The translations under genes and the position numbers were made by a program. The notes below the pieces were generated by a model. That model did not search any database and was not told the origin of the DNA. It saw nothing but the letters and a program-made list of their open reading frames with translations. DNA of 53,386 bases, taken from the NCBI GenBank assembly GCA_028288725.1, contig JAQGIC010000044.1, forward strand, positions 1 through 53,386. Reading direction: 5' to 3'. This document shows positions 28,455-37,111 of the stretch, piece by piece; position 1 is the first letter of the stretch, and each line of letters opens with the position of its first letter. The DNA comes from Rhodospirillales bacterium (lineage in GTDB: Bacteria > Pseudomonadota > Alphaproteobacteria > ATCC43930 > CGMCC-115725).

Positions 28455-29363
28455 CTAACCCCGCCCCGGCACCACATCGCCCGCCGGCCGTTCCTCGGTG
28501 CCGAGCGCGTCGGCCAACCGTGCCGTCGCGCTGCCGCGCTTCAGCGGCTGCTGCTGGCTGGCGGCGGGGGCCCAGCCGGTCAGGTTGATCAGTTGGAACG
28601 TGGCGGGGATGCGGCCGTCGGCATCGCCGAACCGTTCCCGGTACAGCTCGGCCGCGCGCAGGAACAGGGCGCGCGGGCTGGCCGTGCGCGGGCGCGCGAC
28701 CTGGGCGTTGGTCTCGCCCATGGCGCGCAGATCCTGCATCAGCGCGAACAGATGCGGATAGGTCACCGTCAGCGTCTCGCTATCCACGACCGGCAGCGCC
28801 AAGCCGGCGCGTTGCAGCAGGGCGCCGCAATCCGGCACGTCGGCGAAGGGCGAGACGCGCGGGCCCGCCCCGCCCGACACGTCGAGCTCCGCCTGCATCA
28901 TGACTTCCTGCAGCTCCCAGAGCGTGCGGCCGCCGAACAACGTCGCCAGCAGCAGCCCGTCGGGCTTCAGGATATGGCGCAGCTGCAGCAGCGCGCCGGG
29001 CAGGTCGTTGGTCCAATGCAATCCCAGCGCACTCACCACAAGATCGAAGCTGGCGGCCCGGAACGGCAGGGCCTCGGCCTCGCCGACCACCCCCCTCTTG
29101 TGGTGCCGGGCGAAGCGCCAGGCCGGATCGAACGCGACGATTTCCGGCGTCTGGCCGCTCAAGGCCAGCAATTCTGCCAACCCGCCGTCGCCCGCGCCCA
29201 GGTCGAGCGCCTGGGTGAAGCGGACGCGCACCTCGTTCAGGCGGTCCGCCAGGCGCTCCTGCACGGCCCGGTGCAGAAAGCGCGTCTCGGCCGCAAACAG
29301 CGCCCCGCGCTCGCGATGACGGCGCACGGCCGCCCGGTCGAAGATGATGATGTCGTCGCTCAT
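28455..29363 (-). CDS. SAM-dependent methyltransferase, NDUFAF5/BioC-like
   Basis: A 302-residue class I methyltransferase. The opening IIIFDRAAVRRHRERGA and FLHRAVQERLADRL are typical of the alphaproteobacterial group related to mitochondrial NDUFAF5, which hydroxylates a complex I arginine; BioC is a more distant relative. The SAM motif is ALDLGAGDGGLAELLAL, with VVGEAEALPFRAASFDLVVS and LGLHWTNDLPGALLQLRHIL after it. A further helical domain follows (LTVTYPHLFALMQDLRAMGE). As I recall, this gene usually sits beside comF and grxC; here an acyltransferase gene stands between it and comF. A role in complex I assembly is inference from family. Confidence 0.88.
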   Translation of the reverse strand: MSDDIIIFDRAAVRRHRERGALFAAETRFLHRAVQERLADRLNEVRVRFTQALDLGAGDGGLAELLALSGQTPEIVAFDPAWRFARHHKRGVVGEAEALPFRAASFDLVVSALGLHWTNDLPGALLQLRHILKPDGLLLATLFGGRTLWELQEVMMQAELDVSGGAGPRVSPFADVPDCGALLQRAGLALPVVDSETLTVTYPHLFALMQDLRAMGETNAQVARPRTASPRALFLRAAELYRERFGDADGRIPATFQLINLTGWAPAASQQQPLKRGSATARLADALGTEERPAGDVVPGRG

Positions 29364-29419
29364 GACGGCGGACTATGGACCGGCCGGCACCCCGCTGCCA
29401 AGCTGGAGCGCGGAGGGGC

Positions 29420-30520
29420 TCAGGCCCCGCCGGCGCCGGACGATGCCAGGCGCATGGTGAGCAGCCTTCGGACCGGCGCGTCGTAGTAAAGGTCCAGCAG
29501 GTAGGCGCCATAGACCGCGATGGCCACGGTACCGGCGATCGCCGGCCAGAATGCGGCAGCGAGATCGATCCGCATCAGCGCGGCCAGACCCAGAACCGCC
29601 TGGAGTACCGGCAGATGCGTGATATAGAGCGCATAGGACGTGGCGCCCAACACCGCGGCGACGCCGGCCCAGGCGCCATCGAGCTTGATGCTGGCGCCGA
29701 TCCAGATGATCGCCGGAAACACCACCAGCGCATTCGCCAGGCCGTAGAGGCGGCCGGTTTGGGGCGCGGTAAAGATCGCCAGGATCAGGACTGAAAGGGG
29801 GACGGCCGTCCAGGGGGGCAGCTGTCGCCGCGCGCGCCGGGCATAGAGCCGATGGAGCAGGATACCGGCGAAGAACGACCAGAGCACGCGAGTCCAGCCG
29901 CCGAGATAGAGCGGCCAGGTGTTGCCGGCGTTGAAATCACTCTGAAGGCTCGCCGTCGCAACGAGTGCCGCGCCCGCCAGAAGGGTGAAGATGGAAAGAT
30001 GACGCCCGGAAAGTCTGACCAGTGCCGCCGCGTAGAGCGCATTGACCGCGATCTCGAGAGACAGGGACCAGGCGGGATCGTTGAGCGGGAAGGTGAAGCC
30101 CCCGATCGGCGAGAAACGATCGGGCGTCGGCAGGAACAGCATGCCGAACATGTAGCTTATCCCGGCAAGCGCGCGGTTGAGATGGGGCAATCCGACCGAT
30201 GCGTCGAGACCGATGACGACGAGCGGCAGGGTCATGCCGACCCAGTAGAGCGGGTAGAGCCGGATCAGCCGCCTCATCATGAACTCGCCGGTGCTCTGCC
30301 CGGCTTGCAGGCGCCTTTCGTAGGCGTGGGCGATGACGAACCCACTGAGCGCAAAGAAGAAATCGACGGCAAGGTAGGCGCTCGGCAACAGGGGCCTGCC
30401 CAGATGAATGCTGTAGTGAAACAGCACGACGCTGACCGCGGCGATCCCGCGGAGGCCGTCGAGCGCTACGAACGCGTGCCGCAGCTCCGGCTGGATGATG
30501 GGTCTGGCCTCGGCGCTCAT
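29420..30520 (-). CDS. Membrane O-acyltransferase (acyltransferase-3, OafA/YrhL-like)
   Basis: A 366-residue protein with about ten membrane segments. It starts with the family signature LDGLRGIAAVSVVLFHYSIH, with the key histidine, followed by YLAVDFFFALSGFVIAHAYE and RRLIRLYPLYWVGM. Later NDPAWSLSLEIAVNALYAAA matches the W-S-L-x-x-E motif. Such enzymes move acyl groups from cytosolic donors to surface sugars. It lies alone between the methyltransferase and comF and interrupts a pair that I expect to be adjacent, so it may be a later insertion. Its acceptor is unknown. Confidence 0.92.
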   Translation of the reverse strand: MSAEARPIIQPELRHAFVALDGLRGIAAVSVVLFHYSIHLGRPLLPSAYLAVDFFFALSGFVIAHAYERRLQAGQSTGEFMMRRLIRLYPLYWVGMTLPLVVIGLDASVGLPHLNRALAGISYMFGMLFLPTPDRFSPIGGFTFPLNDPAWSLSLEIAVNALYAAALVRLSGRHLSIFTLLAGAALVATASLQSDFNAGNTWPLYLGGWTRVLWSFFAGILLHRLYARRARRQLPPWTAVPLSVLILAIFTAPQTGRLYGLANALVVFPAIIWIGASIKLDGAWAGVAAVLGATSYALYITHLPVLQAVLGLAALMRIDLAAAFWPAIAGTVAIAVYGAYLLDLYYDAPVRRLLTMRLASSGAGGA

Positions 30521-30614
30521 CGACGGCGTTTCCCAAAATTCGTTCAGATCCGATTCCGCTCATATACATGAACGCCGATGGACCATCGGGTTCCCGGCTG
30601 CCAAGCTTTTATCC

Positions 30615-31409
30615 ATGGAGCTCGACGAAACGCCTCGACCCGCCTGGTTTGCCGATGCCCGACGCCGCCTGATCGGCGCCGGCCGGATGGCGCTCGACGC
30701 GCTGCTGCCGCCGCGCTGCCTCGCCTGCGGCGGTGCCGTCGAGACCCAGGGCGCGTTGTGTGCCGCCTGCTGGCAGGGCATCAGCTTTTTGGGCGCGCCC
30801 TGCTGTACCCGATGTGGGCTGCCTTTCCCCTATGACGCCGGAGCCGGGGTCGAATGCGCCCAGTGCATCGCCTATCCGCCGCCGTTCGACCGGGCGCGCG
30901 CCGTCTTCGCCTACGACGATCATTCGCGCCGGCTGATCCTGGCGTTCAAACACGCCGACCATCTGCACGGCATACCGGCCTTCGGGCAATGGCTGGCGCG
31001 CAGCGGGGCGGAACTGCTGGCCGAGGCCGATCTGGTCGCGCCGGTGCCGCTGCATTGGACCCGCCTGTTCCGCCGCCGCTTCAACCAGTCGGCCCTGCTG
31101 GCCCAGGCCGCGGTCGCCGGCTGGCGCGGGCCAACGGTGCCTGCCTTCGCGCCGGAGCTGCTGATCCGGCGCCGACGCACGCGCAGCCAGGGGCATCTGA
31201 CCCGGCTGCAGCGGGCGGAAAACGTGCGCGGCGCCTTCGCGGTCAAGCCCGGCGCCGACCTTGCGGGCAAGCGCGTGCTGCTGGTCGACGACGTGTTCAC
31301 CACCGGCGCCACGATCGAGGCCTGTGCCCGGGTGCTGAAGCGCGCGGGGGCCGCCCAGGTCGACGTGCTGACGCTCGCCCGCGCCATGCGCCTGCCGACG
31401 GCCCCGTAG
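30615..31409 (+). CDS. comF: ComF-family phosphoribosyltransferase-like protein
   Basis: ComF proteins are linked to DNA uptake in naturally competent bacteria, and their exact reaction is unknown. The 264-residue protein has an N-terminal zinc-finger region (C-x2-C in RCLACGG, then C-x2-C in LCAACW, CCTRCG and CAQC). A C-terminal PRTase domain follows, with DLVAPVPLHWTRLFRRRFNQ and the PRPP-loop VLLVDDVFTTGATIEA. The start at 30615 gives MELDETPRPAW and the first zinc cysteine at residue ~36. The gene diverges from the acyltransferase by 94 bp and precedes grxC by 88 bp. Confidence 0.94.
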   Translation: MELDETPRPAWFADARRRLIGAGRMALDALLPPRCLACGGAVETQGALCAACWQGISFLGAPCCTRCGLPFPYDAGAGVECAQCIAYPPPFDRARAVFAYDDHSRRLILAFKHADHLHGIPAFGQWLARSGAELLAEADLVAPVPLHWTRLFRRRFNQSALLAQAAVAGWRGPTVPAFAPELLIRRRRTRSQGHLTRLQRAENVRGAFAVKPGADLAGKRVLLVDDVFTTGATIEACARVLKRAGAAQVDVLTLARAMRLPTAP

Positions 31410-31497
31410 TCCTTGCAGGGCTGCCCGGTCTGGCAACCGGGGTCGAGTTCGCCTATATCGCTAGATGACCGTTCGTTTCTTCCGGAGTGTCTTGCCC

Positions 31498-31755
31498 GTG
31501 GCCCAGGTGGAAGTCTATTCGACCCTGTTCTGTCCCTATTGCGCGCGCGCCAAGTCGCTGCTCGGCAAAAAGAGCGTGGATTATGTGAATATCGACGTGA
31601 TGGAGGAGCCCGCGCGCCGCGACGAGATGGTGCAGCGTTCCGGCGGCCGCACCTCGGTGCCGCAGATCTTCATCAATGGCGAGCATATCGGCGGCAGCGA
31701 CGATCTGCATGCGCTGGAGCGCGCCGGCACGCTCGACGCCAAGCTCGCGTCCTAG
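31498..31755 (+). CDS. grxC: Glutaredoxin 3
   Basis: A glutathione-dependent thiol reductase of 85 residues. VEVYSTLFCPYCARAKSLL carries the dithiol active site C-P-Y-C, with TSVPQIFINGEHIGGSDDLH giving the cis-proline T-V-P and GSH-binding region. I prefer the GTG at 31498 (preceded by CCGGAG) because it gives the usual 85-residue length. An ATG at 31465 would add MTVRFFRSVLP without a ribosome binding site. It follows comF, a common alphaproteobacterial order. Confidence 0.95.
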   Translation: MAQVEVYSTLFCPYCARAKSLLGKKSVDYVNIDVMEEPARRDEMVQRSGGRTSVPQIFINGEHIGGSDDLHALERAGTLDAKLAS

Positions 31756-31758
31756 AGC

Positions 31759-31966
31759 CTGATCCGATCAAACCGGCTCGGTTTGATCGGTGAATCAGTC
31801 TCTAGATATAGAGGGCGATTCAGACATGAGGTCGGTCCGACCTCATGTCATCGCGCTCTGGTGGTCCGATCCTGACGCTTGGTTCCCAAGCGTCAGGTGA
31901 ATTCGGTCCACCAGATTAATGCGTTGTGGTAAAATCGGACGAATGCGTCCGTCTGATTTTACCCAC
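31759..31966. repeat. Array of five tandem hairpins between grxC and the amidase gene
   Basis: Five strong inverted repeats follow each other: 31764-31790 (CCGATCAAACCG-GCT-CGGTTTGATCGG, flanked by CTGAT/ATCAG); 31800-31813 (CTCTA-GATA-TAGAG); 31823-31849 (13-bp arms around GAGGTCGG-T-CCGACCTC); 31871-31897 (CCTGACGCTTGG-TTC-CCAAGCGTCAGG), enclosed by further arms CTGGTGG...CCACCAG; and 31926-31965 (GGTAAAATC...GATTTTACC enclosing GGACG...CGTCC). It is lower in GC than the flanking genes. It may be a composite intergenic repeat or a structured RNA element. Confidence 0.75.
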
Positions 31967-31990
31967 TAGCAACACTCAGCGGAGATCTCC

Positions 31991-32827
31991 ATGGCCGATC
32001 GCATCAAAGTCGCCTGCCTGCAGATCTCCGCCGGCCGCGAGGTCGATCCCAATCTGCAGGCCCTCGGCGAGATGGCCCGGCGCGCCGTCGACGCCGGCGC
32101 CGGCTTCGTCCTGACGCCGGAAGTTTCGGTCATGCTGGAACCGAAGCGCGAGCCGAAATTCGCCAAGGCCGAGGACGAGGCGAACCCCTACGCCATCCCG
32201 TTCTTCGTCAATCTGGCGCGCGAGACCGGTGCCTGGCTGCTGGCCGGCTCGATGGCGATCAAGCTGGCCGGCGAGGAGCGACTCGCCAACCGGTCCTACC
32301 TGTTCGCGCCCGACGGCCGCATCGCCGCGCGCTACGACAAGATCCATATGTTCGACGTCGATCTGGCCGCCGGCGAATCCTACCGCGAATCCTCGCAGTT
32401 CCGGCCAGGCGAGCAGACCGTGGTGGTCGAGACGCCGTTCGCGAAGGTCGGCCTCACCGTCTGCTACGATCTGCGTTTTCCGGCGCTCTATCGGGCATTG
32501 GCCCAGGCCGGGGCCGAGATCCTGACCATCCCGTCGGCTTTCGCGGTCGCGACCGGCCAGGCCCATTGGCACACGCTGCTGCGCGCCCGCGCGATCGAGA
32601 CCGGCTGCTTCGTACTGGCCCCGGCCCAGACCGGAACCCATGCCGAGGGCCGCACGACCTATGGCCATTCGCTGATCGTCGATCCCTGGGGCGAGGTCCT
32701 GGCCGATGCGGGCGAGGAGGTCGGCTTCATCACCGCCGAGCTGGACCTGGCCCGCGTCGCGGAGGCCCGCCGGATGGTGCCGTCGCTGCGGCACGACCGT
32801 CCGTTCGCCGCCCCGCGCCTGGTGTGA
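31991..32827 (+). CDS. Carbon-nitrogen hydrolase (nitrilase superfamily, Nit1/Nit2-like)
   Basis: A 278-residue amidase. The catalytic triad is visible: E44 in VLTPEVSVML, K117 in YDKIHMFDVD and C158 in VGLTVCYDLRFPALYR. The last motif, with YDKIHMFDVDL, is typical of the Nit1/Nit2 branch (deaminated glutathione amidase or omega-amidase), and linkage to grxC in alphaproteobacteria fits a glutathione repair role, though that is inference. The start has GGAGATCTCC just upstream. It converges with the small methyltransferase gene, with stops 5 bp apart. Confidence 0.93.
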   Translation: MADRIKVACLQISAGREVDPNLQALGEMARRAVDAGAGFVLTPEVSVMLEPKREPKFAKAEDEANPYAIPFFVNLARETGAWLLAGSMAIKLAGEERLANRSYLFAPDGRIAARYDKIHMFDVDLAAGESYRESSQFRPGEQTVVVETPFAKVGLTVCYDLRFPALYRALAQAGAEILTIPSAFAVATGQAHWHTLLRARAIETGCFVLAPAQTGTHAEGRTTYGHSLIVDPWGEVLADAGEEVGFITAELDLARVAEARRMVPSLRHDRPFAAPRLV

Positions 32828-32832
32828 TCATG

Positions 32833-33372
32833 TCAGAGCGGTACCAGATCCCGGCCTTTGACGGCCGCCAGACGCTGCACCGCCTTCGGGCCCGGCGAAT
32901 AATCGATGCCGTGCTCGAACCCGACGATGGTGAGCGTGGGTTCGAAAACGCGCAGCAACTCGTTGGGCCGCAGCAGATAATTCTCGGAACTGGGCCGGCC
33001 GAACTCGCCCTGGCCGACCGCGAAGGTCTCGTAGATCAGCACACCGTCCGGCGCCAGCGCCCCGGCCAGCATCGGCAGCAGCGGCCGGTGCAGGTAGTTG
33101 GCGACGACGATGCCGGCGAACTGGCGATCGCCCAGCGGCCAGGGGCTGCCGTCCTCCAGATCGGCCCGGATGCGTTCGATCGGGCCGTTCTCCGCCAGAT
33201 CGGCCATGCCGTCGAGATTGCGATCGACCGCCGCGACCGGGTGGCCGCGTCCCGCGAAGAACCGCGCATGCCGTCCGGCCCCCGCCGCCAGATCCAGCAC
33301 CGCGCCGCCCTTCGGCACCAGATGGGCGAAGCGGCGCACCCAGGGCGACGGCACGCCCAGCGGATCGTTCAT
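32833..33372 (-). CDS. Class I SAM-dependent methyltransferase (TehB-like)
   Basis: A 179-residue methyltransferase. The start at 33372 gives MNDPLGVPSPWVRRFAHLVP before the SAM loop AVLDLAAGAGRHARFFAGRG; earlier in-frame codons run into the DUF1178 gene. Further motifs are AAVDRNLDGM (acidic loop II), FAGIVVANYLHRPLLPML and GVLIYETFAVGQGEFGRP, which resembles the TehB/tellurite-type and related small methyltransferases. Substrate unknown. Its start is only 29 bp from the divergent DUF1178 start. Confidence 0.85.
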   Translation of the reverse strand: MNDPLGVPSPWVRRFAHLVPKGGAVLDLAAGAGRHARFFAGRGHPVAAVDRNLDGMADLAENGPIERIRADLEDGSPWPLGDRQFAGIVVANYLHRPLLPMLAGALAPDGVLIYETFAVGQGEFGRPSSENYLLRPNELLRVFEPTLTIVGFEHGIDYSPGPKAVQRLAAVKGRDLVPL

Positions 33373-33401
33373 CGCTTCAACCCCATGCCCCAGTCCATCC
33401 G

Positions 33402-33806
33402 ATGATTCTCTACGAATTGCGCTGCCCGTCCGACCATAGGTTCGAAGGCTGGTTTCGCAACAGCGAAGCCTTCGAGACCCAGCAATTGGCCCATGAGATC
33501 GCCTGCCCGGTCTGCGGCGACAACCAGGTCGATCGCGCGCTGATGGCACCGGCGGTCGGCCGCAAGGGCAACAGCCTGCCGGAACCGGCCCAGGCGATCA
33601 CGCTATTGCGCACGCTCCGGAAACTGGTCGAGGACAGCCACGAAAATGTCGGCGACCGCTTTGCCGAGGAAGCCCGCAAGATCCACTACGGCGAAACCGA
33701 ACACCGCGGCATCTACGGCCAGGCAACCGACGACGAGGCCGAGGAACTGGCCGACGAAGGCATCGAAGTCGGCCGGCTGCCGTGGGTCCCGCTGGCGGAT
33801 TCATAA
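33402..33806 (+). CDS. DUF1178 family protein
   Basis: A 134-residue soluble protein that matches DUF1178: an opening MILYELRCPSDHRFEGWFRN with a first cysteine, then IACPVCGDNQVDRALMAPAV giving a C-x2-C zinc-ribbon-like pair. A central helical part (RTLRKLVEDSHENVGDRFAE) and a closing EELADEGIEVGRLPWVPLAD follow. The family has no proven function and is common in alphaproteobacteria near the nitrilase and ubiG genes. It is full length. It converges with ubiG (58 bp between stops). Confidence 0.9.
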   Translation: MILYELRCPSDHRFEGWFRNSEAFETQQLAHEIACPVCGDNQVDRALMAPAVGRKGNSLPEPAQAITLLRTLRKLVEDSHENVGDRFAEEARKIHYGETEHRGIYGQATDDEAEELADEGIEVGRLPWVPLADS

Positions 33807-33864
33807 GACATTACAACCTCTACCGCTCTTCGCGGCTGAGGGTGTCACAGACGGGCTCGATCCC

Positions 33865-34608
33865 TCAGGGTTTCGTCGCCACCATCAGATAATTCACGCT
33901 GGTATCCGACCCCAGGCTCCATTTGTCGGCGACCGGATTATAGCTGACGCCGCTCAGGTCTTCGAGCACCAGGCCGGCACGGCGCAGGCCGGCGGCCACT
34001 TCGCTGGGCTTCAGGAACTTCGACCAGGTGTGCGTGCCGCGCGGCAGCCAGCCGAGCAGATATTCCGCGCCGACGATGGCGAGGCCGAACGCCTTGGCCG
34101 TCCGGTTGAGGGTTGCAACGATGACAGCCCCGCCCGGCTTCACGAGCTTGCCGACCGAGACCAGAAATTCGGCGGGATCGGCGACATGCTCGATCACTTC
34201 CAGCGCCAGCACCACGTCGAACCGTTCGCCGGCGGCGACCAGATCCTCGGCCGCGGCGAAGCGATAGTCGATCGCCAGATCCTGCTCGGCGGCATGGGCC
34301 GACGCCACGCCGATGTTGCGCTCGGTCGCGTCGACGCCGGTGACGCTGAAGCCCATCCGGGTCATCGGTTCCGCCACCAGCCCGCCGCCGCAGCCGATAT
34401 CGATCAGGCGAAGACCCGCGAAGGGCGCCTTCGCGGCGATGTCCCGGCCGAAATGCGCGGCAAGGTGGTCGCGGACATAGGCCAGCCGGGTCGGGTTGAA
34501 CTTGTGCAGCGGGCGGAATTTTCCGTTCGGATCCCACCAGGCTTCCGCGATCGCGGCGAAACGGGCGACCTCGTCGGGATCAATGCTGGAGGTTGGATTG
34601 GGGCTCAC
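33865..34608 (-). CDS. ubiG: Ubiquinone biosynthesis O-methyltransferase
   Basis: UbiG carries out both O-methylations of ubiquinone synthesis. The 247-residue protein opens with [37 protein letters not shown]-type sequence; the phrase [12 protein letters not shown] is a UbiG signature. SAM motifs are [34 protein letters not shown] and [19 protein letters not shown], with [20 protein letters not shown] and [17 protein letters not shown] downstream. It diverges from lysC with 169 bp between starts. Confidence 0.97.
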   Translation of the reverse strand: MSPNPTSSIDPDEVARFAAIAEAWWDPNGKFRPLHKFNPTRLAYVRDHLAAHFGRDIAAKAPFAGLRLIDIGCGGGLVAEPMTRMGFSVTGVDATERNIGVASAHAAEQDLAIDYRFAAAEDLVAAGERFDVVLALEVIEHVADPAEFLVSVGKLVKPGGAVIVATLNRTAKAFGLAIVGAEYLLGWLPRGTHTWSKFLKPSEVAAGLRRAGLVLEDLSGVSYNPVADKWSLGSDTSVNYLMVATKP

Positions 34609-34777
34609 GGTACGGCTCTCAAATTCGCGTGTTGCGGGTCTGCCTTACGGCGGGGCGGGCTTGCTTCGGCGCCGCCGCACCGAGTATGAATACGCGCCAT
34701 CCGGCGGGCAACCGGAGGCGAGCAGCAGTTTTCCGGGTGCGCGGGTCATACCGCGCCCGACGCAGGTAAGATAGAGC

Positions 34778-36007
34778 ATGGCGCGCCTCGTGCAAAAGTT
34801 CGGCGGGACATCGGTGGCCGATGTCGACCGCATCAAGATCGTAGCCCAACGGGTCAAGCGGGAAGTCGATGCCGGTCACGAGGTGATCGTGGTCGTTTCC
34901 GCCATGTCCGGCACGACCAACCAGTTGGTCACCTGGACCAACCAGACCTCCGACCTGGCCGACCCGGCCGAGTACGACGTCGTGGTCTCGTCGGGCGAGC
35001 AGGTGACCGCCGGCCTGCTGGCGATCGCGCTGCAGACCATCGGCGTGCCGGCCCGGTCCTGGATGGGCTGGCAAATTCCGCTGAAAACCGACGAGGCGCA
35101 TGCCAAGGCGCGCATCCAGGGCATCGATCTGGACGAGATCAAGGCGCGCGCCGCCAAGGGCGAGGTGGCGGTCGTCGCGGGCTTCCAGGGCGCGACCGAG
35201 GACCGGCGCATCACGACGCTGGGCCGCGGTGGTTCCGACACGTCGGCGGTGGCGCTGGCCGCGGCCTTCGACGCGGAGCGGTGCGACATCTTCACGGATG
35301 TGGACGGCGTCTATACGACCGACCCCCGGATCGTGGCGCGTGCGCGCAAGCTGGATAAGATCACCTACGAAGAGATGCTGGAAATGGCATCCCAAGGTGC
35401 GAAGGTATTGCAGACCCGGTCGGTCGAAATGGCCATGAACCACCGGGTGCGGGTGCAGGTGCTGTCGAGCTTCGTCGACAGGCCGGGCACCATGGTCGTG
35501 GACGAGGACGAGATCTTGGAAAAGCAGGTCGTCAGCGGAATCGCTTACAGCCGGGATGAGGCGAAAATCACCGTCGCCGGTGTGTCCGATCGCCCCGGCG
35601 TCGCCGCCGCCATTTTCGGCCCCCTGGCCGATGCGGGCATCAATGTCGACATGATCGTGCAGAACGTCTCGCGCGACGGTCAGGCCACCGACATGACCTT
35701 TACGGTCGGCAAGGCGGACATCACCCGTGCGGTCAAGGTACTGGAAGCCAACCAGCAGCATGTCCGCTACGAGACGATCCTGTCGTCGGCCGACGTGGTC
35801 AAGATCTCGGTCATCGGCGTCGGCATGCGCAGCCACGCCGGAGTCGCGCAGAAGATGTTCCAGACGCTGGCCGACAAGGGCATCAATATCCAGGTCATCT
35901 CGACCTCGGAGATCAAAGTGGCCGTGCTCGTGGCCGAGGAATATCTGGAATTGGCACTTCGGGCGCTGCATTCCGCCTACGGGCTGGACGCGGTCGACGC
36001 GGCCTGA
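34778..36007 (+). CDS. lysC: Aspartokinase
   Basis: LysC phosphorylates aspartate, the entry step to lysine, threonine, methionine and diaminopimelate. The 409-residue protein has the kinase domain (VQKFGGTSVADVDRIKIVA, VVVSAMSGTTNQL, GRGGSDTSAVALAAAF, and FTDVDGVYTTDPRIV) and two C-terminal ACT domains from about residue 265 (ITVAGVSDRPGVAAAIFGPL and ISVIGVGMRSHAGVAQKMF, then STSEIKVAVLV) that bind lysine/threonine. Length fits the alpha-chain of the class with feedback control. It leads a same-strand run with the flavoprotein and ptsP (12 bp and 1-bp overlap). Confidence 0.98.
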   Translation: MARLVQKFGGTSVADVDRIKIVAQRVKREVDAGHEVIVVVSAMSGTTNQLVTWTNQTSDLADPAEYDVVVSSGEQVTAGLLAIALQTIGVPARSWMGWQIPLKTDEAHAKARIQGIDLDEIKARAAKGEVAVVAGFQGATEDRRITTLGRGGSDTSAVALAAAFDAERCDIFTDVDGVYTTDPRIVARARKLDKITYEEMLEMASQGAKVLQTRSVEMAMNHRVRVQVLSSFVDRPGTMVVDEDEILEKQVVSGIAYSRDEAKITVAGVSDRPGVAAAIFGPLADAGINVDMIVQNVSRDGQATDMTFTVGKADITRAVKVLEANQQHVRYETILSSADVVKISVIGVGMRSHAGVAQKMFQTLADKGINIQVISTSEIKVAVLVAEEYLELALRALHSAYGLDAVDAA

Positions 36008-36019
36008 GACCCTGATCGC

Positions 36020-37111
36020 ATGAGTTCCGCGATCGCCGCCGCCGAAACGCTCCGAGACGCCGCCCCGTCGCGCGCCCTGCTCGATCGGCTGTGGCGGCGC
36101 GGCCGCCTGTTCCTGGGCACGGAGCTCGCCATCATGGGCGGCGCCATGACCTGGGTCAGCGAGCGCAACCTGGTCGCCGCCATCTCCAACGGCGGCGGTT
36201 TCGGCGTGCTGGCATCGGGCTCGATGAGCCCGGCGCTGCTCGCGGCCGAGATCCTGGGCACCAAGGCTCTCACGGCGAAGCCGTTCGGCGTCAATCTCAT
36301 CACCATGCATCCGCAGCTCTCGGACCTGATCCAGGTCTGCGCGGACCATAAGATCGGCCATGTCGTGCTGGCCGGCGGCCTGCCGCCCGCATCCGCGATC
36401 CAGCAGATCAAGGCGGCCGGCGCCAAGGTCATCTGCTTCGCCCCGGCGCTGGTGCTGGCCAAGAAGCTGGTGCGCATGGGCGTCGACGCGCTGGTGATCG
36501 AGGGCATGGAGGCCGGCGGCCATATCGGTCCGGTCGCGACCTCGGTCCTGACCCAGGAAATCCTGCCGCATATCACCGAGGTGCCGATCTTCATCGCCGG
36601 CGGCATCGGCCGCGGCGAGGCGATCCTCGCATGCCTGGAGATGGGCGCCGCCGGCGTCCAGCTCGGCACCCGCTTCGTCTGCGCCACCGAATCGATCGCG
36701 CACGAACGGTTCAAGCAGGCCTTCATCCGCGCCTCGGCGCGCGACGCGGTGCCGTCGGTCCAACTCGACCCGCGCTTTCCGGTCATCCCGGTCAGAGCAC
36801 TGGCGAACGAGGGCGCGCGCCGCTTCGTCGAGGTGCAGCGCGACCTGATCGACCGGTTCAATCGCGGCGAGATCACCCAGAAGGACGCCCAGCTCGAGAT
36901 CGAGCATTTCTGGGCCGGCGCGCTCCGCCGGGCCGTGATCGAGGGCGATGTCGAGCACGGCTCGGTCATGGCCGGGCAGAGCGTCGGCATGGTGACGCAG
37001 GAGCAGCCGACGGCGGAGATCCTGAGCGAACTGATCGACCAGGCCCTGGCGGCGATGACTGCGCGCGGCATGGCCGGCCGGCCCGCACAGTGGGGCGAGG
37101 CTGGCTCCTGA
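36020..37111 (+). CDS. NMO/FabK-type FMN-dependent oxidoreductase
   Basis: A 363-residue TIM-barrel flavoprotein of the nitronate monooxygenase / enoyl-ACP reductase II superfamily. Motifs: GGAMTWVSERNLVAAISNGG, FGVNLITMHP, VICFAPALVLAKKLVRMGVD and IEGMEAGGHIGPVATSVL, then FIAGGIGRGEAILACLEMGA for FMN phosphate binding and GVQLGTRFVCATES. The EAGGHIG wording is nearer to FabK than to the GHRG of typical nitronate monooxygenases, so the common label 'nitronate monooxygenase' is not secure. It is followed by ptsP with a 1-bp overlap (TGATG). Confidence 0.85.
   Translation: MSSAIAAAETLRDAAPSRALLDRLWRRGRLFLGTELAIMGGAMTWVSERNLVAAISNGGGFGVLASGSMSPALLAAEILGTKALTAKPFGVNLITMHPQLSDLIQVCADHKIGHVVLAGGLPPASAIQQIKAAGAKVICFAPALVLAKKLVRMGVDALVIEGMEAGGHIGPVATSVLTQEILPHITEVPIFIAGGIGRGEAILACLEMGAAGVQLGTRFVCATESIAHERFKQAFIRASARDAVPSVQLDPRFPVIPVRALANEGARRFVEVQRDLIDRFNRGEITQKDAQLEIEHFWAGALRRAVIEGDVEHGSVMAGQSVGMVTQEQPTAEILSELIDQALAAMTARGMAGRPAQWGEAGS

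Noticed and set aside
31465-31497. Longer grxC start at an ATG
   Set aside because: No ribosome binding site, and the added residues are not part of the glutaredoxin fold; the GTG at 31498 gives the usual length.
34609-34777. Lysine riboswitch upstream of lysC
   Set aside because: The 169-bp spacer shows no multi-stem lysine-element fold, and alphaproteobacteria rarely use it.
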